A stretch of DNA of 64,000 nucleotides from Flammula alnicola (GCA_015499995.1 JADNRV010000012.1:465323-529322); one strand, 5' to 3'; positions 12,104 to 23,809 are shown, numbered from the stretch's first letter. The notes: generated from the letters alone by a model not told the origin. Numbers and translations are program-made.

Positions 12104-15100
12104 CTACGTTGAACCGTGCTTTTTTCGTGCTACAACTGGCGCGTTCACCGAGAAAAGGCCACTCCTAATCCAAACCTTCGACAGCAGTGCTTCCGTGACC
12201 GTGTCAGCCTTCAACGAGCTCCTCAAGTCACTACAAATGTGCCGAGACTTCGAAAATGTGCGCTCCACTGATACACTGGTGGCTGGTATTGCCAAAAAGT
12301 CACGGGCCATACGTGAGAGGGTAGGAAATGCGGCGCCGTGAATCTGGTACAATAAAGAGGTGTGAGTAAAGATAGAGATCGTGTTGCACAGCTCGAGGCT
12401 TACCTTCCACCATGCCAAAGGATCAAGAATCTCTCCTCGGCCACCTTCAAATGCCAAGTATCGACGCAACTCTTCTTTAAAAAGATCACCCGGTGTCGTT
12501 GTCGATGGCACTGCGGAATATTCGAACTCGCAGATACTTGCAAGCCATCCACTATTCGAGGCTTCGGCGGTTGATGGGGTTGGCGGTTCAGGGTCTGAAG
12601 GCGGTGGTGGTTGATTTTCGTGGTACGTCTGTGCGACGTGGGTGAAGAGAGTTTCGGCTCTCAAAACCGCTTCTTTTTGGACTTTTTTCAGGTCGTCGCC
12701 CTTTAACGTTGGCGTGGGTCGAACTGTATTTTTGAACCATTCGGCTCGCATATACGGATGCAAAACTGGATAGGCATGGTGTCAGAGAAATGCGGCAAGA
12801 GGTAAGAATTGAGACACACCTGTTCCAATAGCATAGAACTGATTTCCATCAGCAATCTTCTTGTACTTGATCAGTTTCTCATACGCCGTGGCGGCACCAT
12901 TGCGGATGAGCTCGGGGGCTGACAGGTTATATTTTGTAGCTTGAAGATGGCGATCTATGTTCTCGTAGACGGGGAGGACGAAAGGAATGGTCGGGCGCGA
13001 TGACATAGACATTTGCGCTGTTGCATGGGTGAAAACCTATGTGACACATGATGAGAATAAACAGGGACATATCGATGAGTTGAATGGCGCATACCTCGAG
13101 AACGTCCGCAATCTGTCCAAGGAGTTTCCAGTCTGCAGAACTTAGTGTTGCACTGCGTAGTTCCTCTGTATTGAAGACCCAAGTATCAATCACCTTCAAC
13201 GACAATTAAAGCATGAATGAGAATATTTATTCTGGGGAAAAAGAAAACCCACTGGTTTCAGTAACTCGCCACGCCGTATCATGGCATGGGTGTAGTTCCA
13301 GCGAGTCTTCACATCACGCACTACCATGAGTTTGGAGCGGCGGTCATTTACTTCGTACTTGGCTCGGGCAATTTTGCGGAACTGGAGCCTACGCTGTGGA
13401 GATGACACAATTTTGGTTGTTATAAATCGTAGCTAAATAGTTATCAGCTCAATGAAAAAGGGCAATAGCAAGGGTAACGTACTCTTTGGATTGCACTCTG
13501 GCCTCCGATAGCCTCCATCTCATCATCATCTAATTTGTCGAAGTCGAGATCCATTGCATCGCCGCCAGGAGAGACTTCCTCGATCTCCTCGATCTCCTCA
13601 TTCTCTAAGGCTATTTGATCTGGGTCAAGGTCCACGTCGTAATGAATGGGAAGATCTTTCATGAGTTCATAGTAATCAGTTTCTGGAGTAGGAACTGCAG
13701 CCTCGTCGATGGCGGCAAGAAAAGCCTGCACAATAAGATTAATAACGTGGGCAATGCAGCGGATATGCATATCAGGTGTAAAGGGAATGCCATAGCGTGC
13801 AAGGATGCAACGACCGGCCGTCTTGACAATAACTTCGTTGACTGTTGCATTGTCAGTCGTAAGGCTAATGAAGTAAAGGTTTCGCAGCGGTAAGAGAATG
13901 GATCATGATTACGTGTGTGTGACTCATCTTGTCTAGCCCACCACGCTTTCTCGCACCATTTACAAAAGCGAAACCTCCTTGTACACCACCATGTTCCTTG
14001 TCTTCGAGCGGCTTAAAATCCACGACACGTTCAATCAGATTCCAGTCATCATCAATAAAGGACCCAATGGTGCATGCAAATGTGTAGACCATTTGCTTTG
14101 TCGTCCAGGTGTCAGTCGAGTACGCAATTTTGGACTTGACCGCCTTGAAAACATGTAATGTGAGTTAGAGAGTTCCCGGCCATTTTAATAAAATTTCTTA
14201 CCGCAAATTCACGCACTACCTTTGTATGCAGCTCTGCAAAGATATGGGTTAGCTGATTACGGACTGTTGTGTCAGACGGCAGCATGAATTTGATTTTGAG
14301 GTAGCGGAATAGAATATCAAGGGAGGGAGCTTCTCCGGTGGTCCATGGTAAGCTTTCATCGAGAATCCATGCAGAGAAGAGCCGTAAAAATCCCTTCTGA
14401 TTTGCTTCAATTGCGGGATTCAGGTCGCCTGCTTTCAAGTACTCAGCCATTAGCTCAGCACTCCTCTTGAGGTTCATCTGGTCGGCCTTTGGATCATCGC
14501 CTTCATGCGCTGTATTCTCGTCAACATTTCGTTTCTTGCACTCCATATTGTGGGTGGCAAGGTTGTTGAGCTTCGGGAGGACAGGCTCATCATCAAATGT
14601 GATATCCTTTCCCTGAACGGTACGGTGAAAGGTACGAGTCCTTTTAGTGAAAAATTAGCATGGTCCTTAACTCTTCGCATTGGCGTAGCTAACAAGGACT
14701 TACGCAGAGCAAAATTTGCATTTAAATTCCCATCGCTTCGCTCCACTTTTATCTGTGGTCGGGGTAGGGTCGTGATAGGACTGCATACTTGCGTTTGCCG
14801 GTCCACGTCGTCCATATTTTGCACTTTCACTTTCCTGCACAGACCGGAGAGCAGACTGTCCATCGGACTCGCTTCCAGAGTCCACGTTGTAAACAGGCGC
14901 TGTACTTCTATTTGATTTCTTCACACTTTTGGCAGACGGCTTTGCCTTTGTAGAATTGGCCTTTGCCCGGTGCTGCTCCTCTTCAGAACGAGCTTTCTTT
15001 GTTTTCTTTCGCTCAGCCTGCAAGTAGATTTGTTTGCTATGTTATGCAGTGCCAGAATATGAATACTAACGCACCAAATTTATGCTCTGCTCAGTTTCGT

Positions 15101-15540
15101 CCAATATCTCATCGCCGCCACTGTCATAGACTGCAGTTGGTGATCCTGGTTCACGGCGAGCTCGCTTAGGGGGCGCATACTCTGGATCGTCGTCATCATT
15201 CACATCTTCAACGGTTGGCTGCTGTTGCTTTCTTTTCTGCGCTGCTGATACCTTCGACTTTGCTCCAGATTTTTCCGCGGGGGTCTTAGACTTTGCCGCA
15301 CTACTCCCTATATTTAGTATTTTTAGAAAATGTTGATACATGAGTCAACACATACATAAGGTATTTAATTTCATTGACAATCCATTCAACCTTCAATAAG
15401 GCTGGTTCCCACATAAGGAACCCGATGTCGGTCGCTTCTTTGATGTATAACACCACAAGATCCATCCCGAATTGGCCACGTTTGATATGTAGGAGACGGC
15501 CGTCTTCACCACGGACGTCTTCACCGAATAAGATATCCAT
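12104..15540 (-). CDS. hAT-family transposase, apparently complete
   Basis: A cut-and-paste transposase with an RNase H-like fold. Proposed start ATG 15538-15540. The first exon (to about 15350) encodes an acidic/basic segment (MDILFGEDVRGEDGRLLHIK) of unknown role. The next exons hold Lys- and Asp-rich nuclear-type sequence and a BED-type zinc-finger beginning KRWEFKCKFCSA (about 14705-14740). The catalytic core follows: the first aspartate in KIAYSTDTWTTKQ (about 14090-14135), the second in ISLTTDNATVN (about 13835-13870), the CHIRCIAHVINL-like CHxxxH region as MHIRCIAHVINLIVQ (about 13725-13770), and the hAT C-terminal dimerisation region with SVSVERTFSKSRHICSDLR (about 12210-12290), which carries the catalytic glutamate. 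The stop TAG is at 12104-12106. The exons join in frame with no obvious break, so this is probably a functional gene. Upstream in-frame sequence (15640-15541) also looks coding but contains a TAA. Confidence 0.9.
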
Positions 15541-15586
15541 GCGTCGGTCAAGGGGGTACCGAAACCTTAGATATTACCTGACGTCG

Positions 15587-15622
15587 ACAAAATATTTAAG
15601 GACCTGGCGGATGACCCACCCT
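15587..15622. repeat. 36-bp segment repeated near the right end of the transposon
   Basis: Begins ACAAAATATTTAAGGACC and lies between the two transposase genes. A similar segment (about 31 of 36 positions by eye) occurs in the same orientation at about 22064-22099, beginning ACAAAAAATTTAGCGGCC. On the minus strand the two copies could encode related peptides (WVIRQVLKYFV and RVGRQAAKFFV). Function unknown. Confidence 0.55.
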
Positions 15623-15681
15623 CCATCGTAAGCATTACATAACGATCAATATGTCCTAATATAGTATATACGATCAATTTA

Positions 15682-18600
15682 TCATCCAAGGCGGCGCACG
15701 CGCTTGGCCGCACGCCCCGCACCATCGGAAATGCATGTTTCGCACATCCAGCCCCTCGGCGCAATATCCAAACCAACACATTCGAGATGATACTATCCAT
15801 AGTTAACAAGAAATGTTATGAAAAAAATTAATAAACGGTACGTACCCATTTTGTAACACACTTTGTGTTTTTACATTGAACTGTTCCTCCATCAGGATGT
15901 ACCTCTGCGTCTTTATCGCATGTACACTTCTTAAGCTCGGCAAGGTTGAATCGAGAATGAAGGGTCCTTCTCTGTGGTCGACCAGATGGTCCGAGGATGG
16001 GGACTTGTGGCAGCTCCAAGGCCATGGGAGCGTCAAGATCATGTGGGAAAGGCACGCGAGAATCCAAAATGGATGCTGCCGTTGCTTGTGCTGAGGGCGA
16101 TGGCGCAGCGCCAGCGTCCAGAGCAGTGTTCTCAATGGGTGGGAGGACCTGGTTGAGTGGTTGTTCATCACCGTTATAATACATGTCTAAAATAGACTTT
16201 AATTAGGATAGTAGATTAGTTAAAATGAGAAAATGGTACCGTCGTCATCATCATGGGGCGCCGGCGTGGCTGAACCACTATCCTGATGTTCTGGTGCAGC
16301 TGATGTATCTGTCTAGACGATAGTAAATGAATTAGTGCGAATGCAAGATAACTGAAGATATTATTACCTCGGGTTCTTGAGCATCATTTCCATCCGACTC
16401 ATTACTGTTCTGGTCAGAGTCTGAGACATGCTCGTCATCCTCATCAGCTTCGACCTCGGCTGTTGATGTCGCCAGCGCCACAGTCGAAGTATGCGCTTCC
16501 GAAATCACTATCTTCTTTGCTTCCTTCGCCTTTCCAGGCCGGCGCACAACAGTGTTGCGCCGGTCCCTCCAGAAGGACATCATCTGAGTGGTTTCAAACT
16601 TTGTAAGCTCCCAAAGTGGGGCATAGCGAGCGAGCGATGCGGATGGATGTTTCGATAGGATGTGGGATCGGAGGTTGTACTTCCACACGGCTGGAGACTG
16701 CTTATCCGGGCAGATAGGACATGTCACAGGGACATTTGAGCAGGGAGATGTCGAAGTGGACTCCGCGGCAACTGTATAACGAAAGACCTGCCAGTTTCCG
16801 CATCCCGAAGAGCGGTGTGTATTTACCTTCGTCTTTCCGCCAGCGCCACGTGCAAGGAATATCCGACAGTGCGAGGACGAGCGAAGGCAGAGCCCGCACG
16901 GCTCGTCTTCTCGGGTGATGTTCGGGTCGAAAAGGACATGGGCGCCTATATGTTCGAGTGCTCGTTGACCAACTTTGGTGCCAAACTCGAAGCTGGGAGA
17001 GCAGAGCGAGCAGCTGTTGGTTGTGCCCTCGATGTTGTCGAGCTCCGAGGTGGCTGAACGGCAGGAGAAGCAGGATTTCCCTGTGAGTCATATAAATAAG
17101 TATCAGTAACAATAAGGTTGCAAAATCGTACCAGTATGTTCGCGGTATGGAAAATTGTCCGTGTGAGGGATGCGCGCAAGCTCCTTGATGTTATTACTTG
17201 TTAACTGGCCAAGAATCATCGCCGCTAAGCCCACGAGGAAGGTCCCTTGGAATAGATAGAACATTTGACCTATTCCTCGCGACACAAACTCCGGATCCAT
17301 TGCTTGGATATACTTCCCTGGGACATGTAGCGTGAGCTCCTTGATTCGATACGAGCGCCAGTCATTCTGAAGAGAAATATCATCGTCGGAAGTAGAGGGA
17401 CGTAGACCAAGAACCTGAATTGAGACGGTTATTTTCTCGAGCTCGTAAAGGTCTGCTTGTGGGACTGCGGTAATGGCGCTGTCGGAATTTATCTTGATGC
17501 CATTGACCTCGCCAATACAAAGGAAGAGGTGATCTTGACATCTGACAACCGTGGCGACAGGGTCTTGAATTACGAGCAAGGGTTGACTGACACTTGAAGG
17601 TGTGGTGCCATACGCGCTTGAGAGTGGCGTGGAGCCAGCATAGCGTTCCACTTCTTGAACGCGCTTCAATCGATCAGTTGAGCTGGGGCCATCCTTTCCC
17701 AGCCGTTTTGAATACAGCGAGAGAGCGCGAGACTTGAGCATGCGCGTGCCTTCAAATTCAATGTGGCGGTCGAATTTACGGCCAGAGTCTGCGGTCTGGG
17801 ATAGTACGGTGTCACCATGATCCTGCTCAACAAATGAGTCTTCGATTTCCACTCGGTTGTCGTCCAGCTCATCAGAGATAGCAGAAGGCCGGTGTGGCCG
17901 ACTGATTTCCTCAAGATCGAGGCTGTCATCCTCTCCTGCTTCCTCGGGCGTCAGACGAAACAGAAGCTTTCCGCGTGGTGCAAGAATATGGTGACTTCCC
18001 TTTTGTTCCAACGCCTCCAGAATCGGAGCCGCAAATGAGCAATCTTTCTCAACAAGATGACGGCCACGTCTCCACGCTGTCAGGAGTGTTACATTCTTGA
18101 CATATACATCGCCCTTCCACGAGGCCGGCTTGATATGATCCACAGTGTCGGGCAGTGTTTCAGATGAGCGTGTGATGGCAGGGAGCTTCAGCCGTCGAGG
18201 CGCGCGGTCCCACTGTGGGTATTTGGCCAGGATATTCGATACTTGGGTGGTTCCCGTAAGGCGAGATGCTAGCTGATAAATATCGAGGTTTGAGTCGTTC
18301 CCGACCATGGTACGCAAGATCCCAAAGAGCTCTTCAAGACGATCAGTCCCTAACAGAATGACAAAGAATTTGCCATTGGGGTCGTCGATCTTTGCTTTGG
18401 CGACACAAAAGAACACGTTCTTGATCATAATGGCGAGGTCTTGATAAAGGAGAGTCGGCATGAAATCCTTGCCATTGTCATAGTAAAGAACAAGCGCCAA
18501 ATGAGCCGCGGCACTCAGGTGCTCAAGCTGCTCACTCAATGAGAGCTCGGTGCACAGGTAAGGGAAGATTATGTGATAGAGAAGTTTTCCCAGAGTGCAG

Positions 18601-21309
18601 AGTGCATGTCGAGCCGCGAGAAAAGAGGGATTAGAGTGGGTGGAGAGCATGGGAAGGGTCCAAATATCCTTCAGCAAGTCAAATGCGAGCTTGACATCCT
18701 GTGAGTCGTCCGGCTGGAAGAGCGAGTTGATATGAACTGCTGAGTGGCCTTCTGACTTGAGATGATTGATAATAATAGCGGGCGTGATGCGGAAGTCTCG
18801 TATAACAATTCCGCGAGCGCGAATGGCATAGTTCCGAATGCGTTTATCCACATGTTTCCAGTCCTTGTCGGCGGTAACATCGTCGTTTCCCGTGTGGAAG
18901 TCCATAAACGTCAAGTCCTTGAGAATTTCGTAAATAGGAGAGGTCTCCTCTAGCTGCTTCTTGAAGGTCATTTGCACCAGTGACGCGCCTCTCCTCGTTT
19001 CGCCATCTGATGCAATAGATACAATGCGAAGTCCAGTCTTTTCTTTGAGCCCGTCTGCAGCATCGAAGACGGTTTGTATAACTTTAGCATGCTCGGCTCC
19101 GGTTTCTCTCTTACAATCGCCGGATATAAGGATTGGACGTCCAGCATAGATGCGCGTGTCCTCTCCGAGGAGACCAAGAGCAGCGACAGTGGCCTATATA
19201 TAGACGTACATGTGAGAATCTATTTTTAATGTGAGACTATCTGAGTGAACTCCCCTCGGCGGCATAGTGAACCTCTCCTGTTTCCAGACAGTTGAACAGC
19301 TCCTTCATGTCGTCAACAGTGCTGAATTCAAGTGCTGTCCTCTTCCCGTGCTCCCGACAGACTCCCAGAAAATTGTTGGTATGATCATCCCAGCGTATAC
19401 GTTTCTCTGTTGCAATCTCATCAAACATCAGAACTTGATGGACGACCTTTCGCGAAGCAAGAATCTCGCCAATGCTCTCGAAGCATGCGTCGATATTTTT
19501 GGTGACTTCGCTGACGGCTGGCGTGGAGTGGGAAGGAATGAGAGGAGGCATGATGGCGCGGTTTCGAAGCGTGGTGAGTGCAGGTAGTCCGAGAGCACGG
19601 CTAGCAATCCCAGCTATTCTGTTTCCCCCTAGCAGCCACAGCAACAGTCCCCGCATGTCATCCTCTTCGCTGAAACTCTTTGGATGGTAGATCCCCTCCG
19701 CCGCTCTGTGATAGAGCTCTAGTATTGCTCGGATGCTTCGATTCTGCTTTAATGCAACCCGCACTAATCGTTCAACATTTCCCGCCTTTGCGCTGGCAAT
19801 TGCGACCATGAAACGCTTGAAACCATCGAGTGCAGCGGAGCGGGTAAGGATAATTCTTGCTTGTGTCAAAGCCTTGGTTCGTAGATGACTGATTTGCTTG
19901 TCTTTCCGACGCAGGATTTCGAGAAGGCCAAGCGTTCCGTGAAATGCATAGCCTGCATTCTCGTTGACACCGTCGACAAGCCTCGTGACAATTCCCTTGA
20001 GCATTCCGTGCTCAGCCAGGGCAATACAATTGCTACAGGCATGGCTTCCCGCGGCGGTAAATTTCTTGCAGCTCCACGCACGAAAGATGATCTGGTTGAT
20101 TTGGAACTCGAACGTCCATGGGAGGGTGTGCGAGAGGTGAAGCCCCACTGGGTAGAGAGCATAAGGCGAGGAATTTGCAGGTAATGTGATGATATATCCC
20201 TCGCATTTGGCTCGCTTGCTAAGAGCAGTAGAATGCTGGATAATGTTCCTAGTGCTAGCAGCCTCGACAATTGGAATGGGGGCCGGGGCTTTTGCAGAAA
20301 TGACAGAGCGTGTGACGGGATGCGATACTGCTAGTGGCGGCTGCAATATTGCTGCGGGGTACCTAAAATATTGGTGAGTACATGGGCTGATAGTAGTATT
20401 CGACGGAAGGCTTACATTGAGCGCAGACCAGACATTAAGTGCGCCAACTTTCCTTCAAACAATGCCTCACTCACACCTCGTTTCACGACGAAGTATTCGA
20501 CAAAATAGGTCAGGCCCATCATTCCGCACCCATCTGTTTCACGGAGGGAAGGTACGTCCAAGGTTGTTCCCCATCCCAGACCGTTTTTCATCGCACCATT
20601 CAAGACCTCTTCCCACAGTTCTTCAGGTGAAAACATCTTGTTATCGTAGCCTGCTGGATCCACATCGAAACAGGCAAGAGGGTCTGGCTTTAGAACTTCA
20701 AGCGCACGGCGATGGATATCGTCACACAAACTCCTTGCTAGTAGCTTGAGTGAGCCCACGAGATTTGTAGGTTCCGCAGGCACGTCTACAGGTGCTGTGT
20801 CTGCAGGATCATCTGCAGTTGCAGGCACGTCCACAAGCACTACATCTGCAGGATCATCTGCAATTTCAACCGCCTTGACCGAAGAACCAACGATCTCGAT
20901 AGAGTGTTCACGCGAAAGGGTTGATGTCATGTCGACGCTGCTGTGGCATGGGGATTTGCCGACTGTGTCTCTTGGCGCAGGGTTACTCGGTAGGGGCGCG
21001 GGCGCCTGAGTGGTCGAAGGTACGGGTGTTGGCTTTGATTTTAAACGACTGAACATTGACAGTATTGACCCATTCTTCAGCCCTTTATTTTTGTCCTTCT
21101 TCTGTTGACTGTCGAGACATGTCTTCTTCCCCAAGTGAGTTTTCTGAACATTTTTCCATCCTCCAGGGCCACATTTGATTCGCTCTTTGCAGGCTGGGCA
21201 CACAATACGACCATCTGCGCCGACAGGCAGTCCCTTTATTCAGTTATTAGTTTCCGACTATTGTTACTAGGTACAATTAATTGAATGAACTTACATCGTC
21301 TGGCTCCAT
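15682..21309 (-). CDS. Very long P-element-like DDE transposase with multiple zinc fingers and a C-terminal PHD finger
   Basis: Start ATG 21307-21309 (MEPDD, then an intron). Exon 2 (21240-20415) begins with a Cys-rich finger (GRIVCPACKERIKCGPGGW) and a low-complexity linker. Exon 3 (20360-19245) includes FDEIATEKRIRWDD (about 19385-19430). Exon 4 (about 19195-17130) holds RIVSIASDGETRRGA (about 18990-19035), a His/Lys/Arg-rich DWKHVDKRIRNYA (about 18825-18865) and LLGTDRLEELFGILRTMVGN (about 18300-18355). The spaced Asp, Asp and Glu in these motifs, and their order, recall P-element/THAP9-type transposases, but that is my inference. Further Cys pairs lie at about 17080-16690 (CFSC, CSLC, CGLC, CPIC). 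The last exons end in a PHD-type finger (CTCDKDAE...CVTKWYHLECVGL...WMCETC, about 15910-15725) and stop TGA 15682-15684. One donor near 19250 is uncertain. A KDZ-like or other fungal transposase family is the main alternative. Confidence 0.78.
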
Positions 21310-22102
21310 TAATTCAGTTGCTCACGTCAATGGCAGACAAGATCAAGTATAAGGAGAATGCAGGAGTAGTCAGAGAGCAAGAGACGGCTTGTAAAATTTA
21401 TTCCGCCATTCTCGATCACTTCCGCTACTGTGATGGACGCTGCAGTGGGGGGTCTACATGTAGATTGCAGCTTGTGCCATAGGATTTCAGTACTTTTCAT
21501 TGATTATGCCATGCTTAAATCGCTCCATAACGCTCTATTTAGCACGCAAGATTTTATTTGTCCGGAAAATAGCCTTGTAAATCGATAGGCGCCCAGAACG
21601 CGCGCTCAAACATAAAGCTTGGGAGAAAGCCGTATGAGATTGATGCGTGATTGGGGTCATGTGACATTCCCTTTCCGGCGTCATTGACTGTAGGTCAGCT
21701 TGTACTGTACTAAATCAATCAATTCGGCGGTCACAGGTCACAGGCCTACTCGATTTGACGAAAGGTCACAGGGGTCACACTAAAAATCCCCAAAATCCCC
21801 ATGGAACGGTCGTTCCGGGCATCAAAAAGCTTACAAATCCATCAAAATATGCCAAATATAGTAATTTGACGAATTCAAAATTTCGTCAGTTGGGTCACAG
21901 GTCACACCTACTGATGAATTGATTGATTTAGTACAGTATGTGGTCCCTTCGACAGTTCAAGGTGTTTGAAGGTTACTAGACACCTCTATTGGTCAATATA
22001 ACATGTAAAATATGCTATAATGTGCCTAAAATAGCAGTATACGGTTAAATATTAAGTACACATTACAAAAAATTTAGCGGCCTGGCGGCCGACCCTCCCT
22101 AC
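21310..22102. other. Non-coding right-hand part of the transposon
   Basis: Upstream region of the P-like gene. It contains the nested MITE (21703-21938). The rest is AT-rich with no recognised gene; it presumably includes the promoter of the minus-strand gene starting at 21309. Confidence 0.5.
21703..21938. mobile_element. 236-bp MITE with 23-bp inverted repeats, nested in the transposon
   Basis: The ends are perfect inverted repeats: TACTGTACTAAATCAATCAA plus TTC at 21703-21725 and the exact complement at 21916-21938. If the outer TA on each side is the target duplication, the element is Tc1/mariner-like with ends beginning CTGTACTAAATC. The interior carries several direct GGTCACAGGTCACA-type repeats near both ends and no ORF. 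It is therefore non-autonomous. Confidence 0.82.
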
Positions 22103-22318
22103 CTACGTCAGGCCCGGCATTGTAATCCCGGTACCCCCTTGGCGTCGGTTGAAGACTGGCCAGTGCTCGGTTGGATCTTGAGGAATAGGTATTGCTTGAA
22201 AGACTTCATAGATGCGATCTTCTTTTTTTGCAAGTGGAATGTTGGCAGGGAGGTCTTTTACGAGGGAAGATAACTCCTTAACCTTCTCAGAAAACCCGGA
22301 GAAGTTAGGTAACGGCAT
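22103..22318 (-). CDS. Small ORF (71 aa) near the right end of the transposon
   Basis: ATG at 22316-22318 and stop TAG at 22103-22105. The product starts MPLPNFSGFSEKVKELSSLV and has an amphipathic, Lys/Glu-containing first half and a Pro-rich second half (AIPIPQDPTEHWPVFNRR). No family is recognised. It sits between the nested MITE and the right end and reads in the same direction as the two large genes. It could be a small accessory protein, the first exon of a longer gene or the remnant of one. Confidence 0.35.
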   Translation of the reverse strand: MPLPNFSGFSEKVKELSSLVKDLPANIPLAKKEDRIYEVFQAIPIPQDPTEHWPVFNRRQGGTGITMPGLT

Positions 22319-22651
22319 TTTGGTGGGTGTAGAGGCGTTAGAAAGTGGGACAAATTTGACTCTCAAGGAAAAATTGCAACTCTAAGTTGCCGTTGATTTG
22401 CTTAGGACTTGCCGGCCCTCTCTGGTCCATGGCAGACAGACACAGTCTCCAAAGGTGTCCTTAGATGTCCACAAAGGATTCTAGCCTCAAATATTATCCC
22501 GACGGAACCAAAAGTTAGCCTTAATAATCAACCCTATAGATGTATCCTATACTGTATATTTACTGTGTACTGAAGATAATGCCGGGCAGCCCTATATCTA
22601 TACATATACCTATACAGTATAAACCATATATATAGAGTAAGTAGATTGTAC

Positions 22652-22664
22652 GGTTGGAGCCTTA
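22652..22664 (-). repeat. Right terminal inverted repeat of the 10.7-kb transposon
   Basis: GGTTGGAGCCTTA on the plus strand, the exact complement of the left end at 11981-11993. Confidence 0.93.
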
Positions 22665-22672
22665 TATTTAAA
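22665..22672. repeat. Right 8-bp target-site duplication TATTTAAA
   Basis: Matches 11973-11980 exactly. Joining the two flanks at this octamer gives the inferred empty site. Confidence 0.93.
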
Positions 22673-23809
22673 GGATCGGACTAAAGTCTGAGTTGGCTGC
22701 GCCGAATTCTGTACGGCTTTAATCCAGATGCTTACTGTATCCAACCAGCTCGACTTCGAGGATTGTTTGAGGCGCTGGCGGCCTTCAGCTCGGTGGCTAT
22801 TTTTATCTTTCAAGTTCCTTGCCGTTAATCACAAGCCTCCAGACATCTACACCTCCCTTCTTCCCGTCTTTCATGGAGGCATTTGAGCAGCTTTCTGGCG
22901 CTTTGTATCAAATTTCTCTTCATACATGCTTGTGTACATATGGGCCATTGTTCGACTTCTACAGACTACGCCTTGAATGTCGGGGATTTTCATGGCAGAT
23001 ATAACTCCATTATTATTGTAAAATTTCGAACACCTTGAATCGTAAATTGAATTATGTTGAACGATTGGGATAGTAGTCCAAGTTCTGGAACCCTTTCTCC
23101 TCGACATACGAAACGGGGACTATCAAGTACTTTAGTACAATAATAGATGATCCTTGTCGTGCTATTTATGGCACGACCACGGATGGCGAACGGAAACCCA
23201 GGCCTCCCAGCCACTAAGAAAAAGAAAGAAAACATGCGCTGGGAAGGGTTGCGTCACTGTTCTGGACCCGAGAGAAGGGGATAGGACTTTCTTCAAAGAG
23301 GATTAATATGACAGGAAATGAATTCACCTCTTTCCAACCTCTTTTCTTCACCCATCCCCAATACGAGGTAGTCACGGAGACAGTATAGCCTCTCCGCTAT
23401 CGACACGGCGCGATGGCACGTTTGGGGATCGAAATAGCCTCCACAGCCAATCCACAGCAAGGAACTGCGCTTTTCATTGTGTCGGACGAGGCTGTAAACT
23501 AACCAGTGAGTCATCAATGCCATCGTTGCTACATAACGTGCATTACATTTCTGAAGCTAGAAGAAGCACTGACCAGCCCAGAAGGTGTCGACTGCGATGT
23601 TCCCCGCAAGTCCAGTTGGCAAACGTCAAATGTCAGATATTATGACTGGGGTGGCACGTGGGGAAGGCGGACACGTCTGATCCAAATGAGAATCAACAAC
23701 TCAGTAATATTCAAGCTCATCTCTCACCGCCGCAGCCCTGACAAGGCTCACTTACCTTGCGGCGTACAACTAATACTCTTAGTTCTCGGACCAGCTTCGT
23801 CGGTTCGAG
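22673..23809. other. Intergenic right flank, nothing recognised
   Basis: Between the transposon and the ubiquitin hydrolase gene. Short ORFs on both strands lack domains or credible splice partners. The last few hundred bases are presumably the ubiquitin hydrolase promoter. Confidence 0.45.

Larger units (their letters stand above)
11981..22664. mobile_element. Complete 10,684-bp DNA transposon, hAT-type, with a second transposase-like gene
   Basis: The element is bounded by perfect 13-bp inverted repeats, TAAGGCTCCAACC at 11981-11993 and its complement GGTTGGAGCCTTA at 22652-22664. A perfect 8-bp duplication TATTTAAA flanks it. Subterminal regions on both sides are AT-rich and share further inverted similarity (for example an ATAGGTATA-type motif at about 12002-12010 and 22600-22612). 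Both major genes are on the minus strand: the hAT transposase (12104-15540), and a long P-like/zinc-finger/PHD gene (15682-21309). A 71-codon ORF (22103-22318) and a nested MITE (21703-21938) occupy the right end. The intact termini and duplication, and the unbroken long frames, suggest a fairly recent insertion. hAT identity of the whole unit is inferred from duplication length, the TA-starting repeat and the hAT gene next to the left end. Confidence 0.9.

Noticed and set aside
15541..15681. A nested-insertion boundary between the two transposase genes
   Set aside because: I looked for inverted termini plus a duplication in this 141-bp gap and found none, so I treat the 10.7-kb unit as one element for now.
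20412..21203. Separate genes for each long frame of the P-like locus (20412-21203, 19237-20346, 17103-18977, 16332-16727, 15828-16184)
   Set aside because: Several of these frames lack a true ATG at the listed beginning, and most can be joined in frame by short GT...AG introns; a single gene explains them better.
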